DNA of 64,000 nucleotides from Cerioporus squamosus (taxonomy: Eukaryota > Basidiomycota > Agaricomycetes > Polyporales > Polyporaceae): the NCBI GenBank assembly GCA_022592435.1, contig JABYQS010000002.1, positions 496,001-560,000 on the forward strand, read 5' to 3'. Of the stretch, positions 24,578 through 36,939 are shown in pieces. The number at the start of each line of letters is the position of its first letter. The first letter of the stretch is position 1. Position numbers and translations under genes: made by a program. The notes beneath the pieces are model-generated. The model was not told where the DNA came from and searched no databases. It worked only from the letters and a program-made list of their open reading frames with translations.

Positions 24578-25619
24578 ATGAGCGACTTGCGTTGCGTTCG
24601 CTTTCAGACTCCGGCCGAGTTTATCGAAGCCACGAAGGCCTACGATGATAGCTTCATGAACTGGAGTGTCGGCTGTTCCATTCATGTACCAGGTGGATGA
24701 GCTTCTGTGAGCTATTTTGTCTGCGTAACTGCCAGAGAGCCACTCACCATCGCACAATTAGGCTCATCCTGACCAAGGAGAGGCCCAACATTCCGTGGAA
24801 GATCTGTACTCCCCGTCCCTCATGAAAGACGCACTGGACGCGGAGACTCGAACCGCTGCCGTCACCCTTCTCTGCACTTCCCTCCTCGTCCATGTCGATC
24901 CATCCGTCATGGACCAATTCAGCGGTCCGAGAGACCTATCGACCGCTATCCTCACATCCTGGGTTGCCCTGATCGTGAGCAGAGGAAGACGCCTTCGTCT
25001 CACTACTCCCATATTCTCCTGGGCGGTCAGCTACGCGACCCGAGCCTCGCTTCCACCACCTACTACCAGCACGACGTCTTCGACAGGTATCGCCACTCTT
25101 GCCGCCAAAGAGGATGCAGTCATGATTGCTCCTCTTCATGTCGAGTTCGTGATGACCAGCCCTTGGCCAGGGACGATCTCCCGTGGCGAGGCTCTTGCTG
25201 TTCTTGCACGGACCATCACCGCCGACTTGACGTGGGTGAAAAATTTCAAACGCGACGAAGTTGTCGGCTATGCCATCCTCGGGCGAGCGACACCTCGAAC
25301 CATCTCTTTGCGGAATATATACGTTGCTCCAGAGCATCGCCGTCAGGGTATTGCCGAAGCGATGGTTCGAGCAATTACACGTTACTATCTGGGAATGCAC
25401 ACATCTGGCATTCCTGAAGATTTGCCATCAGTCGGCGTGAACGAGGAAGTGAACCTCCTCGTCGACGATCCAGGGGCGGAGCGGGTCTACCGGCGGGCTG
25501 GGTTCCTGTTTCCTGACCGGTCCGGTGAAGCCTTGTCTGGAGGTCGCGATCCCAGTACCGGACAGAAGGTATGGTACCACGCCCTTTGGCAGGGCGTAGA
25601 GCCGGAACCGTCGCATTGA
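24578..25619 (+). CDS. GNAT-family N-acetyltransferase
   Basis: Two exons (24578-24692 and 24778-25619) give 318 aa. The phase-1 join yields IHVPG|EAQHSVEDLYSPSL. An alternative acceptor 12 nt upstream (AATTAG) is out of frame. Exon 1 begins MSDLRCVRFQTPAEFIEATK and contains AYDDSFMNW. The C-terminal half holds the acetyl-CoA binding motif RNIYVAPEHRRQGIAEAMV (motif A, Q/RxxGxG/A) and the motif B region VNLLVDDPGAERVYRRAGF. Substrate is unknown; small molecules or protein N-termini are both possible. The family is common and expanded in basidiomycetes. Confidence 0.85.
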
Positions 25620-26590
25620 AAGCGACTCTCCACAGCGGTGAGTGGCCTCTGTTGTCATCTTCCCGGACCCGCTCAATATCCAGGGACAGGTACGGCCGCA
25701 AGCTGCACCCGACATGACGGACTTCCATTCGACTTGCGTTCACTTCCCCGACAGAAGGCTGAAGCCGGTCTTCCAGTTCACATCGCACAAGCGTATACAT
25801 AGCCACCTCTGAATCAGAGTATTATCAGACACCTTTCCCTTCAGTTCGTCAACCTCAGACGTGTGCTCGAGTGGACATCACGAGCGATGCATCAAGTCTT
25901 GAATGTTGGAATGCTGGAGTAATGCAAGCTTCATGGGTCCTGGCTCGTTCATTCGTCAAAGACTGGAACCGGAGTGCCGGGGCTAATACGCAGGCTATAT
26001 CGTGGTCACGCGTCATGCTGTCATAGGTGCGGCGGAGCAGGATGGTTACGGCGACAACTTGACATCGACGGATGCCGGGATGCGCAATATCAACGATCAA
26101 CGATCAACACGCATTTCCGACGGACCGCGTGTAGTAGCACCCCGGTGCCTCCGCTGACGTTAGTGCGGTCGGGGCATGAGCTGACCTAGTGCGAACCTGG
26201 TGCGAACCCGTCGTAGAGTCACAGTAAACGTTGCTCTTGAGTCTTGACAACTTGCAAGAGTATCAGACTGTACTCGTACATGATAGGGCTGCTTACCAGC
26301 GCCGGCATGTGGAAGTGCAGTGACGACTTGGCTGGTGTGTTCTAACCAAGACTTATGATAACCTCGATACAAGGGGGCTATAGATGAGAGTAGAGAGTGA
26401 GGTTGGCGCTGGTGTAAGACCGCCTTGATGTTGCTTAGAAGCGATTAATAAGTGCATCAAAGACCGTGATTGGCCGTCAGACAGCTCGCTTGCTTGGGGA
26501 AGCTCCCGGTCCCTGTTTTCCCTCCTACTCCCTCCTTCCTCGACATACCAGACGTCGTCGACGCTCTCGTCGCTGCCGACGCCTCTTACA
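25620..26590. other. Intergenic region upstream of kinesin-4
   Basis: No gene supported. It contains a short tandem run of a 7-bp unit (ATCAACG) near 26090-26108. Minus-strand open frames at 25375-25806 and 25855-26100 lack family signals. Confidence 0.5.
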
Positions 26591-29500
26591 ATGGCGCCGT
26601 CGCAGCCGTCGAATGCGGCCTCTACTTCGGTGCAAGTCGGTGAGTCTTCCGTTGCGCACGGTCATCTCGTTCGTGTCCAATACCGCGTTTCCAGCCCTCC
26701 GCATCCGTCCCACCACCCAGCACGACCTCACTTCCATCCCGACCCGCTTTCAACGTAATGTTATCAATGCCATCTCGAACACCACTGTCAGCGTGGATGC
26801 CACTCCTTCCTCTGGACCCGGTGCACCTGCCGCACCCGTATCTTCCTCAGCCAACAACGCCAAAAAGCAGATGTTCAGCTTCGACCAAGTCCACCCCCCA
26901 TCTACCACACAACACTCTATGTTCGTCTCTACTGCGCAACCCCTCATCTCGCGTTTCGTCGAAGGGTTCAACTGTACTATCTTGGCATACGGCCAGACGA
27001 GTAGTGGGAAGACGTTCACCATGACCGGTATCGACCTGGACGCTGACCCTACGGACCCCAACAACGGCATGGGTATCATCCCAAGGGCTGTCTCGACCAT
27101 CTTCGCTCGCTGTCGGGAATTGAAGGAAGAACGTGGCGGCTCGTGGAACTACAGCATCAAGGGTTCATATATTGAAATCTATAACGAAGACCTAATTGAC
27201 CTGCTCGCCGATGGCGCCAAGGGAGAGGTACAGATTCGAGAGGACAAGCAGGGTCACATCATATGGGAGGGTCTACGCGAGGTGAACGTCAAAAGTGCGA
27301 ACGAGGTCATGAAGTGAGTACTGTCCTACATGTCATGTTCTCCTGGACCCCGCAGGCGACTGCGTGGAGTCCGCAGCCGGTCAACTGCGTACACACTGCT
27401 ATGGCAATGCTAATGCTTGTTTCACCTCACAGCTTGATCCGTCAGGGCACTTCTATGCGGCGGACGAACGAGACCGACATGAATGCACAGTCCTCGCGTT
27501 CGCATGCCATCTTCTCCCTGACGCTGACGCAGAAGAAGTTCACAGGAAGTGGACCGCCCCCGCGCTCGTCTTCACCTCTTCCTCCAGGTGGTCGTTCTCC
27601 TTCACGCATCGCGCGACCGGGTTCCGTCATTGGTGCTACTGGTGGAGGTCGAGTCTCTTCCCCGACATTCGGTCGCCCGGCAACTCCGAGCTTCCAGTCC
27701 GCTATCGCTCGCAGTTCCCGCCCGGCAAGCTCTCTCGGTTTTTTGTCACCGGACATCAGTCGGAATGGGGCTGCAAAGGACGCGGGTGACGATCGTGGTG
27801 GAGAATGGATAACAGTGACATCCAAGTTTCACTTCGTAGATTTGGCCGGTTCTGAACGGGTGAGTAGGAACTGCGAGCACATTTAAAGTCAAGATACATC
27901 ACTGACACTTCTCCAGTTGAAACGTACAGCGGCCGCCGGTGAGCGGATCAAGGAAGGCATCTCTATCAACAGCGGTCTTCTCGCGCTTGGCAACGTCATC
28001 TCTGCGCTCGGCGACCCCGCGAGGGCGAAGTCGCACACCGCATCCTACATCCCGTACAGAGATTCGAAGCTTACCCGACTCCTGCAAGATTCGCTCGGAG
28101 GCAACGCCCATACCCTCATGATTGCCTGTGTCAGTCCCGCCGAATGGAACGCCAATGAGACGGTCAACACACTGAAGTACGCCAACCGTGCAAGGAATAT
28201 CAAGAACCGTGCCGTCGTGAACGAGAAGGAGGAGGGCTGGGATGACGTGGAGTGGTTGCAAGGGATGGTTACGAGGTTGCGGAAGGAGGTGAAGGCAATC
28301 AAGGAGGGCGGAGGTGGAGGTTCGGTCGCGGCGACGTCTTCGGAGGGTTCGGAACAAGCGCCGAAGAAGGTCCTTGCACAAATGGCTGAGCTCCAGAACA
28401 ACTACGAGGACTTGCGCGAGAAGTTCGTTGAGCGCACGCAAGAGCTCACACGTCTTCGCAACGAGCTCGCGGACAAGCAGCGGAACTCTACTGGTGGTCG
28501 CTTGGGCGGAACGGCGAAGTACGAGGAGATCGTTGGGCCGGTTATCGAGGAGTACGAGAAGACCATCAGCGCTATGGAAGCCGAGCTCAAGCTGAACCGC
28601 GCTGCTCTGCGTCATACGAACGACCTTTACGAGGAGAAGGAGAACGAGTACAGCGCGCTTGCAGAGCGTCATGCCACGACAGAGATGTATGTAGAGGAGC
28701 TGAAGGCCCGTGCGGCGAAGCTCTCGGAACGCGAGGCGTCGACAGAGGTATGTATGCGAGATATTCACGGTTGATGCTGTTGCTCACTGTTTCACAGGCA
28801 TACATTCACGACCTAGAAGAGAAAGTACGCCAGTATGACGAGACGCAGATGTCATCGAGCGGTTCCATCACCGATCTCAAACGGGAGCTTGCCAAGCACA
28901 AGGACACGGAGTCGCGCTCTTCTGCATACATCGCTGATCTCGAGGCGCGGCTTGCGAAGTCTGACGAGTCGGTTCTTGTCCTTCGTGAAACCGTCGAGAA
29001 GCTAGAGCGGGAGTGCGAGAAGCGCCGCGATCAGGTCGAGGCTCTGGAGTCGCGTCTCGAGAGTTTGAAACACGATGGCGAGAGCTGGAGGACAGACCTT
29101 GAGCGGAGAGAGGCAAGCGTTCGCGCCCTGGAGCTGAAGATGGAGGAGTGGGAGGCGAAGCGGCAGGCGGCGAATGAGGAGCGTGAGCGGTTGGGTGAGC
29201 TTGCTAACGAGGTGGAGAAGGCGAAGAAGCAGCTCGAGGCATCTTCCCCTACGAAGACCAACGGTGCGACCACAAATGGAACCACGACGACTGGCGCCAA
29301 CTCCGAAGTCTCCTCCATCCATGAAACTGACAACTCCGTCGAAAGTCAGCTGGTTGCCCTTCAGCAGACGCACACTGCAACTCTCGCGGACTTGTCATCG
29401 GTCACAGCCAAGTATCGCGATGCGCTTCGCGAGATTGCCGATCTCGCTGCTCAGCTTCAAGAAGCTAAGGTCAACGCCCCCGTCCCTCCTTCTGAATCTC

Positions 29501-32500
29501 CCGAACGCTCTGGAGAGATCTCACCTCGCCGTAGGATGAACAGGTCGAGGGATCAGGAGCCCTCTTCCACGTCAGGGAAGCGCCTTTTTTTCCGCAACGC
29601 GGCCTCGTCGGAGTCACTGCATTCCAGGTATGCATCTACTAATGGTATGGACGTGCCACCTAATCACACGGCAGTCAGATCGCTCTCGCAATCTGTTTCG
29701 CTATCGCAGGAGCTATCCTCGGCCAGGTCGCGCAAAGCTTCTATCTCCAGTCACGGGACAAGTAGCTCGATCTCGCACTCTCCAGGGCACTCCCGCCCCA
29801 ATCTCTCCATCTCCCTGCCGTCTGTTTCGATATCTCCAACGGAGCGGTCCGTGGCGAGTCTTGAGGAGGAGATCATGCGCCTCCAGGATGTCATCAAGGA
29901 GCGCGAAGCAGAGATATCGGCCCTAGAAGCGACTGTTATAGAGAAGAGCCGACAGGAGGTTAATGGCACCGTCCCCGTGGAATCCAAACGCGACGTGTCA
30001 GATCCGAATGGCGACGCCCTTGTTCACCTATCCCCGAAGACCATCACTCACTTCAGTGAGATTCGCAAGAGCCTGGACCTTCATCACGCCAACCACTATA
30101 CCGTTTCCGATGTCGATGAGTCGCTGGAGAGACTCAACGAGCTGATGCGGTAGGACGATTTGTCGCTGTCAGGGAGCTGCTGGTGCTAATTTTGATTGCC
30201 CCCGTAGATCCATGGCTCAGAAAGAGTCAAGCCACAAGGAGGTCGTTGACGATCTCACCAATCAGCTTAGCCAGGTGCGCAAGCAACATGAAGAGCTGCA
30301 GGTCCTTTCCCGAGATCAGGTGTGTACCACCCAACAGCGGTCGAGTCTGAGGTCTCATCACTCTCCAGGCCATCAATATGAGCATGGAGCTTGAGGCTCT
30401 GCGCAAGAAGCACGAGGAGGATCTGTCAAACCACGCTCAGGACCTGAAGGAGATGGAAACGCTTCAAACTCGCCAGGCTGAACTCGCTCAATCCCTCGAA
30501 GAGTCCCAGCGGCACGAGGCGGAGCTCCAGACCACATTAGACGACCTCAAGAAGCGCGAGATTGAGCTCGTGGAGTCCTTGAAGCGGGCTGAGGAGACTC
30601 ATGCATCTGAAGTTCAGCAGCTCAAGGCAGCGCATGAGGAGGCCCTCCACGCGAAGGAGGCCGAGCTCGAGAGCCATGTGGCGAAGTTGAAGGACGAACA
30701 CGAGGCGTCTCTCGGAGAGCTCCGTTCTCAGATCGCTGAGACGTCTTCTGTTCTGGAGAAGGCACAGCGCGAGCACGAGGAGGCGTTCGGCAAGCTGCAG
30801 GCCGAGCATGAGGAGGAGCTACGTCGTCGCCTCCACGAGGCGACTCAGCTACTCGAGCGCACTCGTTCCGAGCACGAAGCTGTTCTTGCGAGGACTACCT
30901 CCGACCACGAAGGAGCGCTCAACGTCCTGAAAGCTGACCACGCTGCCGCTCTCGGCAAGCTGGAGTCCGACCATCAAGAGGAGCTGCGGCGTCGCGCTCA
31001 GGAGTCGAAGGAGGCCGCGCAGGCAGCGCAAACTGAACATGCTGAGGCGCTTGCCAAAGCTGTCACGGAGCATCAAGACGCCATGAAGTCCCTCCAGGAG
31101 CAGAATGCAGCCCACCTATCCCGTCTTGAGGAGGAGTACTACGAGGGCCTCACTAAGCTCCGTCACGATCACGCACAAGCTCTCGAGAAGCAGGCTGCTG
31201 AGGCTGTGACTGCAATGGAGCGGTTGAAGGACGAGCACACTCGTGAACTTCGTATGACCGAGATCTCGCAGCAGGGTTCGCTCTCTGAGTCCGAGACCGC
31301 TCGGGACGCCGCCCTCAAGTCACTACAGGAGGAGCACGCATCCGCTGTCAAGAACAAGGAGCAGCAGTTCGCCGAGGACATGCAGCGGCTGAAGGACGAG
31401 CATACTCAGGCTCTGAATGTCAAACTCGATCAGCACCGCGAGTCCGTCCAGCGGCTAAAGGCCGACCATGCCTCCAATCTCGCCATCAAGGAGCAGGAGT
31501 TCCATGACCAGATCGAACGCTTGCAAGCCGAGCACACACGCGCGCTCACGGACAAGGAGAAGGCGCACCAGTCGGCACTCGAGAAGCTTGCGGAGGAGCA
31601 TTCAGGAGCTCTGGCCAGGCTGAAGGAAGAGTCGACGCAGGAGATCGCGCGCCTCACTGCTGCATTGGAGGAGAGCAGGGCTGGTCGGTCTGCCTCCGAG
31701 GCGAGTTTGCGGAAGGAAATGGAGGAGGCGATCAAGACGGTCAAAGAGCAGCAGGCCGCTGTTCTCGCCGAGGTCGAGCGCGCTCATGCCGAAGAACTCG
31801 AGCATCTCTCCGAGTCTCACAAGTCTGCGCTCAGCTCTTCAGAGTGCGGACTGGAGGACTTGAGAACGTCCCTTGTCAAGGAGCACACGGAAGAGGTCGC
31901 TCGTCTCAAGGCGGAACATCAAGCCGCAATCACCGAGGTACAGAACGCGCTCGTTGCCACTCAGGAGCAGCACCGTTCGGAGCTCGAAGCGTCGAGAGCT
32001 CAAACAGAACAGCTTCTTGCTTCTGAGAAGGAGCAATTGCAGGCAACCTTGGCCGAGGTGACGAAGACTCACACCGAAGAACGCGAGACCCTCCTCCGGG
32101 ACCACAACCTCCTCCTGGAAGACCTCCGTAAGAAGCATGCCGAGGAGCTCGAGAACCTCACGAAGGAACAGAACGTCCTTCTTGACGAGCTCGAGAGTCA
32201 CAAGGCTGCTGCCGATGAGTGGGCACATGCGCGTGAAGAGATGCGTCAAGTGCACGATTCTGCGATCCAGCAGAAGACGCAGACCATCACCGCTCTCCAG
32301 AGCGAACTCTCGAGTGTGCATGAAGAGCGGGATGAGCTTGCTACCGAGGTCGAGAAACTTCGCGCTGAGCTGTCCCGTACGCGAGAGGAGACGAGCGCAC
32401 TCGTCAAGGAGGCATCGAAGCGCCAGTCGCTTGTGGACGAGCTGGAGAGGCATCGTTCAGTCATCGCGGATATGCAGGAGAACCTCCAACGCACGAAGGA

Positions 32501-33505
32501 CGAGATGGACAGCCTCATGGCGGAGAAGAATCGCCAGGACGCTCTCCTTCGAGACCTCCAGCAGCAACTCGGCAGCCCAACACCGAGTCCCCGCCCGCCT
32601 ATGGACCGCAACGTCTCGTACCAGCGCGCCAATGGCCTCATGTCGCCTGGGAAGCTCCCTCCTCCCACTCCCCCGCCTACTGTCCCTATTCCTCCCGCCC
32701 CTCGCGGCTTGCACGAGCAGACCAGCTCCTCCTCATCAGCTGCTATCTCATCACGGAGCATCAGCGTCGACAGCGAGTCCCCGTCCACCCCAGCGACATC
32801 CGTTAACCACTCTCTGGCCGGAGGCCTGCCATCACCACTCGCCGGGCCTGATCAGAAGACAACGGCTCAGCTCGCGGCACAGGCGAAGACCATTGACGAG
32901 CAGGAGGCGATGATCAAAACGCTGAACAAGCAGCTGACCCACTGCGAGTCGGATTTGCAAGCTCACATGGACATGGTCGCTACGCTCGAGGCGTCGCTTG
33001 GCGACTCGGAGAAAAATCGTAAGTTCTTCCGTTCATTCTGTGCTGCGTGTCTCGAGATATCTTCCCCCGGTCGACTGCACTGGTGGTCCCGTGTTGTTCT
33101 GCTCTGGAACATGGTGCCGTGGCGGCCCAGCCCCAGATTATGCATTGCTTTACGTGCGGCACGTTCCGCGCTCCGGGGTAGAAGCTTCTCTCGAAGGCAG
33201 CTCGGCGATTTGCGGTTTCATATGAGACTAACTTTATGCTTCCCGTAGTCCGGAAGGCGCGGATGCAAGCGACCGAGATTGCCCGCGAGCGCGATAACCT
33301 CAACTCGCAGATCGTCAACTTGCGCAAGGAGCTCGCCGAGGCCAAGGCTGAGGTTGTGAACGTGCGGCGGTCCATCGTGGAGGAGAAGCAGTCGCTCGAG
33401 TCGCGCCTGGACGAGGAGCGGCGCGCCAAGGAGCGTGCGCGAGCGCAGCTGGACAGCCGGATGGAAGAGCTGCAGCGGCGCAAGTCCAAGTTTGCGTGTC
33501 TATGA
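26591..33505 (+). CDS. Kinesin-4 family motor (KIF4/KIF21-like) with long coiled coil
   Basis: Plus-end-directed microtubule motor or dynamics regulator. Start ATG 26591; exon 1 [16 protein letters not shown] is spliced to [11 protein letters not shown]. Motor landmarks: P-loop [15 protein letters not shown], switch [16 protein letters not shown], switch [12 protein letters not shown], then [20 protein letters not shown] and [13 protein letters not shown], which are diagnostic of kinesin-4, and [20 protein letters not shown]. Between switch I and switch II (about 27543-27822) lies a Ser/Pro/Arg-rich insert of roughly 90 residues. After the motor, coiled coil extends almost to the end, including about 700 residues (30.4-32.5 kb) with recurrent LKxEH-type units. 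A Pro-rich break follows, then a final coiled coil ending RRKSKFACL. Total length is roughly 2,050-2,100 aa. The last intron (33019-33248) is 230 nt, far longer than the others. Confidence 0.93.
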
Positions 33506-35065
33506 TCGGGCTTGGTGGTTTCCTCTTGTACGTTCCTTCAGAATCGTGGATGGCCGGATTCGGATCTCCTTCTCGCTGTTTGTCTTCGCTCACTCTCACT
33601 AGTGTCCTCCCTCATCCTCATGCGCGTTTCTTCCTCTCGTCCATCGTCGTTCATGGCATCCTTCCTCATCTCGTCTCAGCCATCTGGTCCCCCACGCTCC
33701 CTCATCATACATCCTCATGACGGCCTGCCCGCAGGCAGCCTGTACAATATCATCCTTCCCCGGCGGGGAGGGCCGCGGTGCGTTGAGTGCGCCCCGGCCT
33801 GCCTCCAATTTCGTCCCTCCGCCACGGTATTCGCTGTTCGATCGCATGTGTTCCTTTCCTACGTTCGTCTCGATTGCGTTCTGCGTTCCCGCTTTCCCTC
33901 GATCAGTCTCACGTTTTACTTCTACTTCCCGCAGAGCTATATACTTTAGATGATGTTTATTACTTAGGCTTTTTGCTACTACTACTCGTGTCTTGTGTTG
34001 TTGCTCGGCGTCGTACGGATACCCCACGCTCGTTCTACATATGACCATCCCGCTGTCCCCTGTCCCCTCTCCTATGTCCTTATCAGTAGCGTTGATTATA
34101 TCGACGGTTTATATGCTCTGCGCGGCGTGTGTACACCGGGATGCTATTTGACGAAGAAGGTTCGTTCGGGACTCTATTGCGAAGTAGGCTGAATAGCTGA
34201 CAATAGTCTGAACTATGCGTACCCCGTATGGTACGCGGATACTCCCTGCCCGTGTCCCCTCCTCGAGACATTCAGCCCTGTCTAGACTTCCAGTGATCGG
34301 GCTCCGCAATTGGCCGCAAACGCGTCGATCTGTGTCAGTGTGCGATCGTGGAACGTGAACAGACTGATCCTGCGGCGGAAGCACCTTCCGCAGAAGCTAG
34401 CCATATTGGCCGCGGGGGCTCGACTCTGCTCGACAGGCACATCATGCACGGATGGGCGGGTAGGTCGCTCGGGACTCTGGGACGAAGTATACGCGGGTGA
34501 GTGGACGCACCGGGGACCAATACGGCTGCATCGTGATAGAGTGTCGTGAGACTGCTGGGAACAGCAGGGCTATCGATTGACTGGCATTGGTGGCGAGGAC
34601 CTGGGCCGGGGTGTGCGGGAGGGCAAGAAACCTGTGGCTTGAGTACGTCGAGGACCACCGATGCCTTGTCCGTAGGATGAGGCGGAGATGACATAGATAT
34701 GTAGCTCGACGTGCCTCCTCTCGCCCGACGCGTCGTGGAGGCCTGGGCCGAGGCGAGTGATAGACGTCGGTTGGACGTCGGGGACAAGTGATGCCCCGCA
34801 GAAAGCTGGCACAGGAGCTCGCACCGGGGATCCGAGTGGGGAGGGACGCGCGGGGGCGCAGCCAATCGCGGGGCTCGCACGATTATGTACTTGGCCTGCG
34901 CGCACAGGTGTCAGGCAGCTCCCCCAGTCTCCAGTCCCTCGCCAGAGTCTGGCCACCGCGCCAGGCTCTCCAACCCCTCCACCGCGGCCTCTCCCGCCCC
35001 TTATATTCCGCCCCACGTCTCCTCTCCCTTTCTCTCCCAGATCCCACCACCATCTCTCCTCCGCC
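33506..35065. other. Intergenic region between kinesin-4 and SDR, with one weak gene candidate
   Basis: Mostly T/C-rich 3' flank (33.5-34.1 kb) without supported genes. A candidate two-exon minus-strand gene at 34282-34694 is listed separately. A TATAT element at about 35002 lies some 60 bp before the SDR start codon. Confidence 0.4.
34282..34694 (-). CDS. Weak candidate: small two-exon gene, unknown product
   Basis: ATG at 34694 begins MSSPPHPTDKASVVLDVLK. Removing a possible 83-nt intron (donor CAG|GTTTCT, acceptor CCCAG) joins in phase 0 to an 89-codon open frame containing MASFCGRCFRRRISLFTFHD and ending CGARSLEV-stop. No family is recognised and the donor is poor. It would be divergent from the SDR gene. 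It may be chance. Confidence 0.25.
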
Positions 35066-36593
35066 ATGGCCCCCGCCCTCCTCGCTCGCTCGCTCCCTGC
35101 TGCCTCCCGCGGCGCCCTCCGCACCCCCCGCGCTGCCACTGTGCACGCGCGGTGGAACTCCTCCGACGCTGCTGCCAAGCTCAGTGCTGTCGCGGCCAAG
35201 GCCCGTGTCGTCAAGACCCTCCCCGACTTCTCCATGTCCAACAAGGTCCGCTGCCCCCTCCGCGCCCCGCATGTCCTCCGCTCACCCGCGCACCCTTCCT
35301 CCTAACCAGGTCTGCATCGTCACCGGCGCCGCACGCGGTCTGGGCAACGAGTTCTGCCGCGCTTTCGTCCAGTCCGGCTGCACATCCCTTGCTATTGTTG
35401 ACCTCAAGGAAGAGGAGGCGGAGCACGCAGCGGAGGAGCTCGTAAAGGCAGCATGCGGTCAGTATCACGGCTTCCAACCGCCCTCCCGCCCCTCTTTCCC
35501 TCCCCGACCAGCCCGACCAGTTACTGATAAGGTGTGAAGTTGACAGTGAGATGGTCCCCAGCGACTACCGTGTCATCGGCGTCGGCTGCGACGTGTCCTC
35601 GGAGCTCTCGGTCCAGCAGGCGTTCAGGCGCGTCATGGACACCTACGGGCGCATAGACTCGGTCGTCGCGTCAGCTGGTGCGTCATCGCGCGCCGCTTGC
35701 CTTTCCCGCTCCGTCGCTCACGCACCCGCTCCCAGGCATCGTCGAGAACTACTCCGCATTCGAGTACGTCCGTCCCTTCTTCATCCTGGTGCTCCAGTGC
35801 TCTGACATCTTTGCGCCTGCAGTTACCCCTTCGATCGCATAAAGCGACTCTATGACATCAACGTCCACGGTGCCTTCTTCACTGCGCGCGAAGCCGCAAG
35901 AAACATGATCCCGCAGGGTGGAGGCAGCATTGTGCTCGTGGCAAGCATGAGCGCCAACGTGAGTAACCGGTCCCGATCATTACTCGGAGTTGCGTTGCTG
36001 ATTTGGGTTACCCCGCACCACAGATCGTCAACATTCCGCAGCCACAAACTCCCTACAACGCCGCAAAAGCTGGTACGTGGCCTGCGGTTTATGGGCGCAC
36101 CGCCGAGGACATCTGCTGACGGTTGTCCGACGTGCAGCGGTCAAGCATATGGCGGCAAGTTTGGGTGTTGAGTGGGCCAAGAAGGGCGTCCGTGTCAACA
36201 CGCTCAGGTATCGGATGACGTCATCATTCAATGTTTCCGTTCGCTCACGGATGTCGTGTTCGTCTTTGCAGCCCAGGATACATGCTCACCAAGCTCACGC
36301 GAACAATTCTCGCACACGACCAGGAACTCAAGGTACAGTTTAGTGTCGCTCGTGTCTAGTCATCTGCTGATGCTGGTGGCGTGTTCGCAGAAAACTTGGG
36401 AAAGCCTCACGCCCATGGGCCGGGTGAGTGACCTTAGTTTCCACACTAGTTGTGTCTCCGTGGCTCACATTACGCTTGGCAGATGGGTGACCCAGAAGAT
36501 CTCGCAGGCGCAATTGTCTTCCTGGCCAGCGATGCATCACGATTCATGACCGGTGCTGAGATCCGTGTCGACGGTGGCTACTGCATCATCTAA
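35066..36593 (+). CDS. Short-chain dehydrogenase/reductase, probably mitochondrial
   Basis: NAD(P)-dependent oxidoreductase of the classical SDR fold, most like polyol/ketose reductases (D-arabinitol 2-dehydrogenase or sorbose/xylulose reductase types), by recall. The N-terminus (residues 1-30) is Ala/Arg-rich without acids, like a mitochondrial presequence. Exons after splicing give VCIVTGAARGLGNEF (TGxxxGxG cofactor motif), YGRIDSVVASAG, the serine region VLVASMSAN, the active-site PYNAAKA (YxxxK), VRVNTLRPGYM, and the C-terminal MTGAEIRVDGGYCII-stop. About nine exons, all with GT-AG borders. Start is the ATG at 35066 in CCGCCATGGC context. Confidence 0.88.
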
Positions 36594-36939
36594 GCCCAAA
36601 ACATGGTCAAATCCGGGTTTCGCGCTCTCACTGGTTTGGTCGCCTTCGAAACGGACGTTGGCACGAATGACGTTTAGAACATTCAACATAGATGTAACCT
36701 ACATGCTTTGGCTATTCCTCGGGGACATTGTCGCTTTGCTAGCTCGCTCTCTTGTCTTACTCCGTCTCCCCGTCATCTTCCCTTTCATCACCTCGTCATG
36801 TTTGTTACCCCATCCTACAGACGAAACATACTGTAACCTAATCATATTCCTAAAATGTCCATGGCTCCTCATTTCCTTCAGCCCTGATCATCCTCTCCCG
36901 TGGATCCTTGAGGATAGAATGAGAAACAACCTCCAACTC
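36594..36939. other. Convergent 3' region of SDR and IPK1
   Basis: No gene seen in this 346-bp space. The two genes point toward each other. Confidence 0.5.

Noticed and set aside
24128..24757. 209-codon open frame on the minus strand
   Set aside because: It runs antisense through GNAT exon 1 and the promoter space, has no domain, signal or repeat, and looks like a chance open frame.
24836..24862. B-box-like sequence (reverse strand GGTTCGAGTCTCC)
   Set aside because: It lies within the GNAT coding sequence (DAETRTAAV) and has no tRNA fold around it.
34335..35244. Long Pro/Arg-rich open frames on the minus strand upstream of SDR
   Set aside because: They overlap the SDR first exon and its promoter in antisense and have low-complexity composition. 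Only the shorter spliced candidate at 34282-34694 was kept, at low confidence.
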